64,000 bases of DNA. Origin: Streptomyces musisoli. Lineage in GTDB: Bacteria > Actinomycetota > Actinomycetes > Streptomycetales > Streptomycetaceae. Of the stretch, positions 16,865 through 25,244 are shown piece after piece. The stretch covers positions 142,344-206,343 of the forward strand of contig NZ_JAERRH010000013.1 of NCBI RefSeq assembly GCF_016741855.1, written 5' to 3'. A model generated the notes under the pieces. It saw only the letters and a program-made list of their open reading frames with translations, was not told the DNA's origin and did not search any database. Each line of letters starts with the position of its first letter. The first letter of the stretch is position 1. The translations under genes were made by a program, and so were the position numbers.

Positions 16865-17932
16865 ATGGCGAAGCTGCACGTACCACTGCGACACCACCAC
16901 CGGCAGGCCGCCGACGACACCAAGGCGCCGCCGATTCCCGCGCCCGAGGAGGCCGGTCCCGGCGAGGAGGTCGAGCGGCGGGCGCCGGACACCCCGGTGA
17001 AGCTGCCCCGGCAGGCCTGGGCCGCGGTCTTCAGGGGCGCGCTGCGCGAGTTCCGGGACGACGAGCTGACCGACCGGGCCGCGGCACTCACCTACTACGC
17101 CGTCCTGGCCCTGTTCCCGGCCCTGCTGGTGCTGGTCTCCCTGCTGGCCGTCGCCGGCCGGTCGGTCACCGACCGAGTGCTGGCCAACCTGCGCAACCTG
17201 GCCCCCGGCCCCGTCCGGGACATCGTCACCCGGGCCGTGGAACAGCTCCAGGGCACCGCCGGGACCGGATCGATCGTGGCCCTGGTCGGCATCGTGCTGG
17301 CCCTGTGGTCGGCGTCCGGCTACGTGGCCGCCTTCATCCGCGCCGCCAACGCCGTCTACGACATGCCCGAGGGCCGCCCCGTGTGGAAGATCCTGCCGGT
17401 GCGCGTCGGCGTCACGGTCGCTCTGATGGTCCTGGCCGTGGCCAGCTCGTTGATCGTGGTCTTCTCCGGCGGCCTGGCCCGGCGTGCCGGGCAGGCCATC
17501 GGCGCCGGGGACACGGCGGTGACGGTGTGGTCGATCGCGAAGTGGCCGGTACTGGTCCTGCTCGTCACCGTGATGATCGCGATCCTGTACTGGGCGACCC
17601 CCAACGCCAAGGTCAAGGGCTTCCGATGGATCACCCCCGGCAGTGTCCTCGCCCTGCTGATCTGGATGGCCGCCTCCGCCGGGTTCGCCTTCTACGTCGC
17701 CAACTTCTCCTCCTACAACAAGACTTACGGCACCATGGCCGGAGTCATCGTCTTCCTGGTGTGGCTCTGGATCACCAACCTGGCCATCCTGCTGGGCCTG
17801 GAGTTCGACGCGGAGACCGTACGGCAGCGGGCCATCGCCGGCGGCCACCCGCCCACGGCCGAGCCCTACACCCAGCCGCGCGACACCAAGAAGTGGAACG
17901 AGGAGGACGTGCGCCGCCTGGACGGAACCTGA
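16865..17932 (+). CDS. YihY/BrkB-family inner-membrane protein
   Basis: A 355-residue membrane protein. After a hydrophilic N-terminus (about 1-70) the YihY core begins with RAAALTYYAVLALFPALLVL. It includes ALWSASGYVAAFIRAANAVYD, SLIVVFSGGLA, ILYWATPNAKVKGFRWITPG, and ends with VWLWITNLAILLGLEFDAE. All are family landmarks, with about six helices. The ATG at 16865 (MAKLHVP) was chosen over an in-frame ATG at 16790, because the sequence before it is atypical; the ribosome site is weak. The function of the family is not firmly known. The C-terminal tail is charged (KKWNEEDVRRL). Confidence 0.88.
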   Translation: MAKLHVPLRHHHRQAADDTKAPPIPAPEEAGPGEEVERRAPDTPVKLPRQAWAAVFRGALREFRDDELTDRAAALTYYAVLALFPALLVLVSLLAVAGRSVTDRVLANLRNLAPGPVRDIVTRAVEQLQGTAGTGSIVALVGIVLALWSASGYVAAFIRAANAVYDMPEGRPVWKILPVRVGVTVALMVLAVASSLIVVFSGGLARRAGQAIGAGDTAVTVWSIAKWPVLVLLVTVMIAILYWATPNAKVKGFRWITPGSVLALLIWMAASAGFAFYVANFSSYNKTYGTMAGVIVFLVWLWITNLAILLGLEFDAETVRQRAIAGGHPPTAEPYTQPRDTKKWNEEDVRRLDGT

Positions 17933-17958
17933 CGGGCACGCCCTCCACGCCCGTCAGG
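17928..17958. terminator. Hairpin spanning two convergent stops
   Basis: CCTGACGGGC (17928-17937) and GCCCGTCAGG (17949-17958) pair perfectly over 10 bp with an 11-base loop. The stem contains the stop of the YihY gene and the stop of the convergent SDR gene, so it acts on both strands. Confidence 0.75.
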
Positions 17959-18703
17959 CCGCGTAGCCGCCGTCCACCGAGAACTCGGCACCCGTCACGT
18001 ACTCGGCCTCCGGCCCCGCGAGGAACGTCACCATGGACGCCACCTCGTCGGCCGTCCCGAAGCGGCCCAGCGAGGTCATGGCCGCCTGGCCGTCCGCGTA
18101 CGGGCCGTCCGCCGGGTTCATGTCGGTGTCGGTCGGGCCCGGATGCACCACGTTCGCCGTGATACCGCGCTCCGCCAGCTCCCGGGCCAGTGCCTTCGTC
18201 AGGCCGACCACGGCCGACTTGCTCATCGCGTACAGCGTGGCCCCGGGCCCCGGCACCCGCGCGGTGACGCAGCTGCCGATGGTGATGATCCGCCCGCCGT
18301 CCGCCATGAGGGCGGCGGCGGACCGGGCGGCCAGGAACGCGCCGCGCACATTGACGGCGAGGACCTGGTCGACGTCGGCGGTGGACAGGCTGTCCAGCGG
18401 GGCCATCAGACCGACGGCCGCGTTGTTCACCAGCACGTCCAGTCCGCCCAGTTCCTCGGCCGCCAGGCGCACCGCGTCCGCCGCCTCGGCCGCGTCCGCG
18501 GAGTCCGCGCGCAGGGCGACGGCTCGCCGCCCCAGCGCCTCGATGTCCCGTGCGACGGCCTCGGCCGCGTCCTTGCCGTTCACATAGGTCAGGGCCACGT
18601 CCGCGCCCTCCTGGGCCAGGCGCCGTGCCGTCGCCGCGCCGATACCCCGGCTGCCGCCGGTGACCAGTACCTTCTTGCCGTTCAGGTTCACTCGTGAAGT
18701 CAT
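17954..18703 (-). CDS. Short-chain dehydrogenase/reductase (SDR)
   Basis: A 249-residue classical SDR. The cofactor motif TGGSRGIG is at about residues 15-22, with NNAA near 90. The catalytic YAMSK has its Tyr near 156 and Lys near 160, with the Ser in ITIGS. It ends DGGYAA, a normal SDR end. The Arg in TGGSRG and the lack of an acidic residue after the second strand suggest NADP(H) preference. ATG at 18703 (MTSRVNL) was chosen over 18736. The substrate is unknown. It lies on the same strand as the downstream two-component genes only by position; the gap of 123 bases to the response regulator suggests independent transcription. Confidence 0.88.
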   Translation of the reverse strand: MTSRVNLNGKKVLVTGGSRGIGAATARRLAQEGADVALTYVNGKDAAEAVARDIEALGRRAVALRADSADAAEAADAVRLAAEELGGLDVLVNNAAVGLMAPLDSLSTADVDQVLAVNVRGAFLAARSAAALMADGGRIITIGSCVTARVPGPGATLYAMSKSAVVGLTKALARELAERGITANVVHPGPTDTDMNPADGPYADGQAAMTSLGRFGTADEVASMVTFLAGPEAEYVTGAEFSVDGGYAA

Positions 18704-18825
18704 GACCTCATTCCACCGGGCACGCCCGGGAAGCACCGGCGGGGATCGGACGTCGACCTCGGCGGGCCGGCACGCGCCCGGCCACGGACGTCGATCTCGG
18801 CGGCCGTGGCGGGGCGGTCGCGCGC

Positions 18826-19485
18826 TCAGCCCCGCGGGATCCCGCCCGGACTGATCAGGCCGGTCTCATAGGCGAGGATCGTGGCCTGGACCCGGTCGCG
18901 CAGTCCCAGCTTGGACAGCAGGGCGTTCACATGGCTCTTCACCGTGCCCGTGGTGACGCCGAGTTCGGCCCCGATCTCGGCGTTGGACAGACCGGTGGCG
19001 ATCTTCAGCAGGACTTCCCGTTCCCGCTGGGTGAGCCGGCCGAGGAGCCCGCCGGCGGCGGTCGGGGGCGGGGCACCACGTGCGAACGTGTCGATGAGGC
19101 GGCGGGTCACGGCGGGTGCCAGGATGCCGTCGCCGGCCGCGACGACCCTGATGGCCGACAGCAGTTCCTCGGGCCGGGCGTCCTTCAGCAGGAACCCGGA
19201 GGCCCCGGCGCGCAGTGCCTCGTAGACGTACTCGTCCAGGTCGAACGTGGTGAGCACCAGCACCCGGGGCCCGTCGGCCGGCGCGGTGACCAGACGGGTC
19301 GCGGTGAGCCCGTCCATGCCCGGCATCCGGATGTCCATCAGGACGACGTCGGCATTCTCCGCCGAAGCGAGCGACACCGCCGTCGCTCCGTCACCGGCCT
19401 CCGCCACCACGGTCAGATCGGGTTCGGCGTCCACGATGGCGACGAACCCGGCCCGGACCACGGCCTGGTCGTCGACGACGATCAC
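18826..19485 (-). CDS. NarL/LuxR-family response regulator
   Basis: A 219-residue regulator. The receiver domain begins VIVVDDQAVVRAGF with the phosphate-accepting Asp51 in LMDIRMPG. Thr and Lys switch residues are in VLTTFD and LLKDA. The LuxR DNA-binding domain (about 150-210) has LTQREREVLLKIATG and TVKSHVNALLSKL. The GTG at 19485 overlaps the kinase stop by 4 bases (GTGA), so both are translated together. The nearest ribosome site (AGGAGG) is about 19 bases away, which fits coupling instead of independent initiation. An ATG at 19572 would add 29 residues of unlikely sequence. Confidence 0.92.
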   Translation of the reverse strand: MIVVDDQAVVRAGFVAIVDAEPDLTVVAEAGDGATAVSLASAENADVVLMDIRMPGMDGLTATRLVTAPADGPRVLVLTTFDLDEYVYEALRAGASGFLLKDARPEELLSAIRVVAAGDGILAPAVTRRLIDTFARGAPPPTAAGGLLGRLTQREREVLLKIATGLSNAEIGAELGVTTGTVKSHVNALLSKLGLRDRVQATILAYETGLISPGGIPRG

Positions 19486-21833
19486 GCGTATGGCGACGGG
19501 GACACCTCCTGGGCAGGGGCCGGAACGACTCCGGCCGGCAACGACACCCGTAGGGTACCGGCCGGTTCGCACACCATCCGGCCCTCGCCCGCGGCGACCT
19601 GCACACGAAGACGCTCGGCGACCGGGCCGGCGACCGCGAGTCGTACCCCGGTCACCGTGATGCGCAGGGTGCCGCGGCGCCGCCGCAGGGTCACCCGCGC
19701 CGGTCCGGGGTCACCCGCGCCGAGCGCCGCCTCGACGATCCGGTACACCGACACCTGCACCGACGGCGGCAGTTTCCGGGCCGCCTCCGGCAGACCCCGC
19801 AGCCGTACGTCACGGCCCGCGGAACGCAGCCCCTGGCACAGTGCGTCGAGGTCGGCGGCGGACGGCGACGGTGAGAGCGGCCCGCCGGGCCCGTCGTCCC
19901 CGGCGTCGCCGAGGCCGTGCAGCATCTCCCGCATCGCGGCCAGCGCCTCCCTGGCCGTGCCGGCCACCTCCTCCAGGTCCCCGCGCCGGGCCGCGCCGAC
20001 GAGCGCCCGCGTGTGCGCCAGCACGGCCTCGCGCAACGCCCCGGCCAGCCGCTGCCGTTCGGCCTGCGCGGCCCGGTCCGCCTGCCACATCGAGCTGGCG
20101 AACGCGAAGTCGTCGAACGCCACGGCCCGCAGCCTGCGACGCCGTACGAGCAGACCGGCGCCCCACACGGCGGCGAACACCGGGGCCAGCACGACGTACA
20201 GGACGAACGCCATCAGCACGGCCAGGCCCGGGCTCACCGGCTCGCCGCCCGTCATGCCGTCGGCCCACGACACCGCCGTGACGGCCCCGCCGGCCCCGAG
20301 TGTCGCGGCGACCGGGGCGGGCCAGGTGCGGGCCGCCCCCTGCCCGTAGGCGGCGACCGCGTACACGGCCAGCGTCTCGACGAGGGTCCCGGCCACGAGG
20401 AACTGGGCGACCTGAGACGGCAGCGGCACCACGACGACGGCCGGCGGCCCCAGCCAGGCCGTCGCGAGCACGGCGACGAACCCGGCCCAGGGCGCTCGCC
20501 TGCGCCACAGCAGGGGCAGCGCGTGCAGCACCAGCAGCCCGCAGACGACCAGGAGGGCCGGCAGGACGGCGCGACGGGCGGCCGCCGCCCAGTCCTCCGA
20601 CAGGCCCAGCGCGCAGGACACCGGCAGGACCATCGCGGCCAGCGCCAGAGCCGGGTCGGCGAACCGCTGCTCCCGCAGGACGTCACGCCGCCAGCCGTCC
20701 TCGTACGGCCGCCGCGGCGCCGCGCCGTCGGGCAGGGTGGCGTGGACCCGCCAGCCGCCCTCCCGCGTGGGACCGGCGGTCAGTTCGCCGCCCACCGAGG
20801 CGGCCCGCTCCCGCATCCCGGAGATCCCGCGCCCCGCGCCGAGGCTCCCGGCACCCTGCGGCGCGGTGCGCGGCGGCGCGTTCTCCACGGTCAGTTCGAG
20901 CCGGCCGTCCGCCCGCCGCACGAGCACCCGGGCGGCGGCGCCGGGCGCGTACCGCAGCGCGTTGGTGAGGGCCTCGCGGACGATGCCGTGGACCGCCTCG
21001 GCCGCCGGACCGGCCAGATCGTCGGGAATCCGGGCGGTCACCGGACGGCCCAGCCGGCCGAATCCCGCGACCAGCTCCTCGATCCGTCCGCTCATCGGCC
21101 GGTGGTCCGGGCGGTCGGCGTCCCGCAGCAGCCCCACGAGCCGTTGCAGCGCGGTGAGGGTCTCGGTGCCGGTGCGCTCCGCGAACGACAGCGCCTCGGC
21201 GGCCAGTTCGGGTCTGCCGTCCCGGAGCCTGCGCGCGGCATCGACGGTCACCACGACCGAGGTGAGGTGATGGGCACTCACATCGTGCAGTTCCCGGGCC
21301 AGACGCCGGCGCTCGTGGTCGCCCGCCAGCCGGCGTGCGTGCTCCGCCCCGGCCAGCCGCAGGGTGGCGGTCATCCGGCCGGCGAGCAACCGGCGCCGTG
21401 CCTCGCCGAGTCCCGCGCACACCAGGTACACGCCCAGGGAGATGGCCATGTCGGACAGCAGCGCGGCCCGCGGACCCTCCTGCACGGCGGCCATCACCCA
21501 CTCGACGCCCACGACGGCGGCCACGGCCCGCACCGTCACCGGCACGGGGCAGCGGACGGCGACGGAGTACAGGGCGATCAGCGGGCCGATCCCCAGATAG
21601 CCGTCCGGCGAGGCGAGCGTGCCGAGGACCACGGCCCCCAGGGTGCAGGCGAGGGCCCGCAGGGGAGCGGTGCGTCGCCACCCCAGCGCGGCGGTCTCCA
21701 GGGCCAGCGCGCACAGGGCGCCGGCGAGCGCGGGCGCGCCCGGGGTGTCGTCCAGGCCCGCCCCCGTCATCAGCAGGATGACCTGCCCGGCGGCCAGCAG
21801 CAGGGGCAGAAGCCAGTTGCGTGTCGTCTCCAT
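19482..21833 (-). CDS. Tandem two-half sensor histidine kinase (second half degenerate)
   Basis: A 783-residue protein made of two kinase-like halves. The first half has about five membrane helices (1-150), then a HisKA_3 box ERRRLARELHD with His183, and a HATPase domain (REALTNALRYAPG near 275, GISGMRERA near 330). The second half begins near 385 with five or six more helices. It is followed by QAERQRLAGALREAVLAHTRAL near 610, where the expected His-Asp of the box is replaced (ALREAV). A weak HATPase-like end with VYRIVEAALG follows. So the second half probably senses or regulates and does not phosphorylate. Start: ATG at 21833. It is coupled to the response regulator. Confidence 0.88.
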   Translation of the reverse strand: METTRNWLLPLLLAAGQVILLMTGAGLDDTPGAPALAGALCALALETAALGWRRTAPLRALACTLGAVVLGTLASPDGYLGIGPLIALYSVAVRCPVPVTVRAVAAVVGVEWVMAAVQEGPRAALLSDMAISLGVYLVCAGLGEARRRLLAGRMTATLRLAGAEHARRLAGDHERRRLARELHDVSAHHLTSVVVTVDAARRLRDGRPELAAEALSFAERTGTETLTALQRLVGLLRDADRPDHRPMSGRIEELVAGFGRLGRPVTARIPDDLAGPAAEAVHGIVREALTNALRYAPGAAARVLVRRADGRLELTVENAPPRTAPQGAGSLGAGRGISGMRERAASVGGELTAGPTREGGWRVHATLPDGAAPRRPYEDGWRRDVLREQRFADPALALAAMVLPVSCALGLSEDWAAAARRAVLPALLVVCGLLVLHALPLLWRRRAPWAGFVAVLATAWLGPPAVVVVPLPSQVAQFLVAGTLVETLAVYAVAAYGQGAARTWPAPVAATLGAGGAVTAVSWADGMTGGEPVSPGLAVLMAFVLYVVLAPVFAAVWGAGLLVRRRRLRAVAFDDFAFASSMWQADRAAQAERQRLAGALREAVLAHTRALVGAARRGDLEEVAGTAREALAAMREMLHGLGDAGDDGPGGPLSPSPSAADLDALCQGLRSAGRDVRLRGLPEAARKLPPSVQVSVYRIVEAALGAGDPGPARVTLRRRRGTLRITVTGVRLAVAGPVAERLRVQVAAGEGRMVCEPAGTLRVSLPAGVVPAPAQEVSPSPYA

Positions 21834-21896
21834 GTCGCCGACGAGCGTAGAGGCCGGACGCGCGGCAGACACCGGACCGGAGGCGGAGGCCCGTCC

Positions 21897-22194
21897 CCAA
21901 CCAGAGATAGAGACACCGACCAGGGGTGGAGACGAGGTGGAGACACCGGCCGGGGTGGAGACACCAGCCACAGGCGTAGGCACAGGCCGCGGGCAGCGGC
22001 AGCAGCCGGGAACACACACCGGCCATGGCCCGGGGCACCGGCCAGGTGTGCAGACACCGGCCCCGGTCCGGGGCACCGGCCATGGGCGTGGAACACCGAC
22101 CACGTGCAGCGGCGACAGCCAGGGGCGCGGACACCGGCCGCCGGGCAGCGGCACCCACCGGCGGCGATGCCACCAACCAGAGATAGAGGCACCG
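21897..22194. repeat. Degenerate repeat block between divergent genes
   Basis: The gap of 413 bases between the kinase gene and the CPBP gene is dominated by degenerate copies of a core resembling ACACCGGCC followed by G-rich sequence. The block is bordered by two near-identical 22-base direct repeats, CCAACCAGAGATAGAG(A/G)CACCG, at 21897-21918 and 22173-22194, which are 276 bases apart. No gene is supported inside it. It must hold the promoters for both flanking genes. Confidence 0.75.
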
Positions 22195-22246
22195 GTCATG
22201 CCGCAGGTCGATGGCGTACGCGGGGGTCTTTGGGCAGGCTGACGGC

Positions 22247-23482
22247 ATGACACAGCCCCAGCTCGCCGAGCAGCTCCCGTACCACCGCCTGGCCCGCCTC
22301 TCACCGCGATACGGATGGTGGCGCCCACTGGTCGGCACCCTGGTCCTGGCCGGGGCGTACCTGGTCACCCTGGTCGTCCTCATGGTCCTCTTCGCCGCCC
22401 TGGGTTCCGGCATGGGTTACCGCGAGGACGCCGACGGCTGGCCGGAGTTCGGACCCGTCCTCGGGACCGCCACGGACCTGCTCACGATCGCGGCGGGCAT
22501 ACCCGTCGTGCTGCTGACCGTGCGCTGGATCGGTGGACGCCGGGCCGGCACGGTCTCGTCCGTGACCGGACGGCTGAGATGGCGCTGGCTCATGCTGTGC
22601 GTACTGACCGCCGTACCGATCGTCGCTCTGTCGATGGGCGGCATGCTCCTGCTGCCCGCGGACGGCGGGGATCCGGAGAGTCAGTGGGCGGGATGGGCGG
22701 ACTTCGGTCGGGCCCTCGCCATGCTGCTGGTGCTGGTGCCGTTTCAGGCGGCCGCCGAGGAGTACGTCTTCCGCGGCTGGCTGACACAGACCGCCGGGGC
22801 GTTCCTGCGCTCGCCGTGGGCCGCTCTCCTGCCCCAGGCCGTCCTGTTCGCCGCCGCCCACGGCTGGGGCACCCCCTGGGGCTTCGCCGACCTGGTGGTG
22901 TTCGGGGCGTGCGCGGGCTGGCTGACCTGGCGGACGGGCGGTCTGGAGGCGTCCATCGCCCTGCACACAGTCAACAACCTCTTCGCCTTCGGTGTCTCGG
23001 CCGCGGTCGTCGACGGGCTCGCGAGCGACGAGACCGCGGCCGACGCGAACTGGCAGGTGGTCGCGCTCGACGTGCTGAGCATCGCGCTGTACACGGTGGC
23101 CGTGGCCTGGTGGCTGCGCCGCCGCGGGACGGAGCGCACGGCCCCGGCCCCGCTGCCTCCCGCACAGCCGCCGGTGTTCGCCCCGGGGTACCCGTACGTC
23201 GGCGGTGTCCCGGTGCCCGCGCAGTGGGCGGGCCATCCGGCGGCCCCCGGCACCCCCGTGCCCTGGGCGGGCCGGCCGGGACAGGCGACGACCGTCGCCC
23301 CGCCGTGGACGGGCCGGCCCGGCGCGGCCACGACCGCACCGACGCCCTGGGCCGAGCAGCCGACGCCCGGCACGGACCTTTCGTCCGGCACGCATCTTTC
23401 GTCCGCGGCCGGATCTCCGCCTGCGGCCGGCCTTCCGTCCGCCTCTCGTCACGCCGGGGAGGACGGCACGGACCGTTCGTGA
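22247..23482 (+). CDS. CPBP-family intramembrane metalloprotease
   Basis: A 411-residue membrane protein. The CPBP (Abi) motifs are complete: EEYVFRGWL near residue 180 (two Glu and Arg), AAAHGWGTPWG near 215 (His), and HTVNNLFAF near 255 (His and Asn). These are the expected metal and catalytic residues. About eight helices precede a Pro/Thr-rich, disordered C-terminal tail of roughly 110 residues with repeats such as PWAGRPG and PWTGRPG. The ATG at 22247 (MTQPQLAEQ) was chosen because the in-frame ATG at 22211 has atypical sequence; the ribosome site is weak. The substrate is unknown; some relatives act in prenyl-protein or peptide processing. Confidence 0.88.
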   Translation: MTQPQLAEQLPYHRLARLSPRYGWWRPLVGTLVLAGAYLVTLVVLMVLFAALGSGMGYREDADGWPEFGPVLGTATDLLTIAAGIPVVLLTVRWIGGRRAGTVSSVTGRLRWRWLMLCVLTAVPIVALSMGGMLLLPADGGDPESQWAGWADFGRALAMLLVLVPFQAAAEEYVFRGWLTQTAGAFLRSPWAALLPQAVLFAAAHGWGTPWGFADLVVFGACAGWLTWRTGGLEASIALHTVNNLFAFGVSAAVVDGLASDETAADANWQVVALDVLSIALYTVAVAWWLRRRGTERTAPAPLPPAQPPVFAPGYPYVGGVPVPAQWAGHPAAPGTPVPWAGRPGQATTVAPPWTGRPGAATTAPTPWAEQPTPGTDLSSGTHLSSAAGSPPAAGLPSASRHAGEDGTDRS

Positions 23483-23516
23483 GCCGTGCGCGGCCGTGGC
23501 GAGTGGTGTCCGCCGG

Positions 23517-24050
23517 TCAGCCGAGGCGGGCGGCGATGGTCCGCGCGCACTCCAGGGACTCGGTGCTGGTCGTGTCCACCTCCAGGTCGTACGACACCCC
23601 CTCGTGCACCAGGGCGGCCTGGGACGCCGCCATGCCCTCGGCCCGGTCTCCCCGGGCGATCTCACGTCCCGCGGCGACCGCCGGTTCACACCGGACGCCG
23701 ACCCACAGCACGGCCAGCCCGTCCAGGGCGTCGCGCCACCGCTGCTGGGAGGCCGCTCCACCGAGGAACACATCGTCGACGACGACCTTGGCGCCCGCGC
23801 GGGCGGTCGCCGCGACGCCCCGCATCCAGGCCGCCTCCAGCGCGCGGAAACCGGATCCGACATGCACTCCGCCGTCCGCGGCGAACTCGATGCCGCCGTC
23901 CGGCCCGCGCAGCTTCGGCGGCAGCGCGTCGACGAGCGAGTCGATCCCGAACGCCAGCCACGGGTCCGGCAGTACGGCCTGGAGACAGCGCACGATGCCG
24001 GACTTCCCCGCGCTGGAGCCCCCGTTGAGAATGATCACCTGAGTCGTCAC
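23517..24050 (-). CDS. Chloramphenicol phosphotransferase-like (CPT) kinase
   Basis: A 177-residue protein with the P-loop GGSSAGKS near residues 9-16, followed by FGIDSLVDALP with the Asp that in CPT deprotonates the substrate hydroxyl. VDDVFLGG and VGVRCEP follow, all CPT-family landmarks. CPT from the chloramphenicol producer phosphorylates the drug, but most relatives in Streptomyces have unknown substrates, so resistance is only possible. The GTG at 24050 was chosen since 177 residues matches the family length; a start at 24089 would add 13 residues. It is convergent with the CPBP gene, 34 bases apart. Confidence 0.85.
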   Translation of the reverse strand: MTTQVIILNGGSSAGKSGIVRCLQAVLPDPWLAFGIDSLVDALPPKLRGPDGGIEFAADGGVHVGSGFRALEAAWMRGVAATARAGAKVVVDDVFLGGAASQQRWRDALDGLAVLWVGVRCEPAVAAGREIARGDRAEGMAASQAALVHEGVSYDLEVDTTSTESLECARTIAARLG

Positions 24051-24221
24051 CGTGCCACGGTACGGAGCACCTCGGCCGCGGGGTAACACATTTCCCGCTC
24101 CCGCCCCGGCCCTGCGGCCGACACGCTCCCGCGCCGCGCGTCACCAGCGCCGCGCCGCGCGCCGGAGCGTGTCACGGAGCCGGGGATCCCGGCCCCGGCC
24201 CCGGCGCCGCCTATCCTCGGC

Positions 24222-24257
24222 CACGAGACACACATCAGCCACGAGACACACATCGGC
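24222..24257. repeat. Two-copy 18-base tandem repeat upstream of the dehydrogenase gene
   Basis: CACGAGACACACATC(A/G)GC occurs twice in a row (24222-24239 and 24240-24257), differing at one base. It lies 41 bases before the ATG at 24299, within the promoter/leader region, and could be a pair of regulator sites on the same face of the helix or a simple duplication. Confidence 0.8.
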
Positions 24258-24298
24258 CGGCCGGCCGCCGAACCGGCACCCCTCAGGAAGGCCACGTC

Positions 24299-25195
24299 AT
24301 GACCGACAAGCTCACCGTAAGCGTCCTGGGCACCGGCATCATGGGGGCCGCGATGGCCCGCAATCTGCTGCGCGCCGGACACACCGTCCGCGCCTGGAAC
24401 CGCACCCGCGCCAAGGCCGAACCGCTCGCCGCCGACGGCGCGCACGTCGCCGGCAGCCCAGCCGAGGCCGTGGAGGGCGCCGATGTCGTCCTGACCATGC
24501 TCTACGACGGCCCGGCCGCGCTGGAGGTCATGCGCGAGGCCGCCCCCGCGCTGCGCTCCGGTGCCGCCTGGGTGCAGTCCACCACCGCCGGCATCGAGGG
24601 CATCGGTGACCTGGCCGCCTTCGCCCGCGAGCACGGCCTGGTCTTCTTCGACGCGCCGGTGCTGGGCACCCGTCAGCCGGCCGAGGACGGCCGGCTCCTC
24701 GTCCTCGCCGCGGGCCCGGCCGGGCACCGCGCCGCCGTGAGTCCGGTCTTCGACGCGGTCGGTGCCCGCACCGTGTGGACCGGCGACGACGGCGCGGCCG
24801 GTACCGCGACCCGGCTGAAGCTGGTCGCCAACAGCTGGGTCATCGCGGCCACGGCTGCGGTCGGCGAGGTGCTGGCCCTGGCGCAGGCGCTCGGCGTGGA
24901 CCCGCAGGGTTTCTTCGACGCCATCGGCGGCGGCCCGCTCGACATGGGATACCTGCATGCCAAGTCGGAACTCATCCTCGGCGACCGGCTCACCCCGCCC
25001 CAGTTTGCGGTGGCCACGGCCGTCAAGGACGCCCGTCTCATCGTCCGGGCGGGCGAAGAACACGGCGTCCGCCTCGACGTGGCCGCCGCGAGCGCGGAAC
25101 GCCTGGAGCGGGCCGCCGCACAGGGGCACGCCGACGAGGACATGGCCGCCGCCTACTTCGCCAGCTTCGACGCCGACGGCCGGCCCTCCCGGTGA
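24299..25195 (+). CDS. NAD(P)-dependent beta-hydroxyacid dehydrogenase-like protein
   Basis: A 298-residue enzyme of the 3-hydroxyisobutyrate dehydrogenase/6-phosphogluconate superfamily. It opens with the Rossmann motif VSVLGTGIMGAAMA and NRTRAKAE. The substrate-binding strand reads FFDAPVLGTRQPAEDGRL. The catalytic Lys lies in ATRLKLVANSW near residue 175, and FAVATAVKDARL follows later. AGGAAGG lies 7 bases before the ATG at 24299. The substrate is not obvious; imine or glyoxylate reduction are alternatives in this superfamily. It stands alone, with an 18-base tandem repeat in its leader and a weak hairpin after it. Confidence 0.88.
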   Translation: MTDKLTVSVLGTGIMGAAMARNLLRAGHTVRAWNRTRAKAEPLAADGAHVAGSPAEAVEGADVVLTMLYDGPAALEVMREAAPALRSGAAWVQSTTAGIEGIGDLAAFAREHGLVFFDAPVLGTRQPAEDGRLLVLAAGPAGHRAAVSPVFDAVGARTVWTGDDGAAGTATRLKLVANSWVIAATAAVGEVLALAQALGVDPQGFFDAIGGGPLDMGYLHAKSELILGDRLTPPQFAVATAVKDARLIVRAGEEHGVRLDVAAASAERLERAAAQGHADEDMAAAYFASFDADGRPSR

Positions 25196-25196
25196 C

Positions 25197-25228
25197 CGCG
25201 CCCCGCGGGCGACAGGGGCCGGGGCGCG
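25197..25228. terminator. Weak hairpin between convergent genes
   Basis: CGCGCCCC at 25197-25204 and GGGGCGCG at 25221-25228 pair over 8 bp with a 16-base loop. It lies just after the dehydrogenase stop and before the stop of the convergent oxidoreductase. Confidence 0.5.
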
Positions 25229-25244
25229 CATCAGCGGCGCGGGC

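Noticed and set aside
19486..19572. ATG at 19572 as the start of the response regulator
   Set aside because: It would add 29 residues without receiver-domain similarity, while the GTG overlapping the kinase stop gives a normal start.
23517..24050. Calling the CPT-like kinase a chloramphenicol resistance gene
   Set aside because: No chloramphenicol cluster is visible and most CPT relatives have unknown substrates; kept as family-level call.
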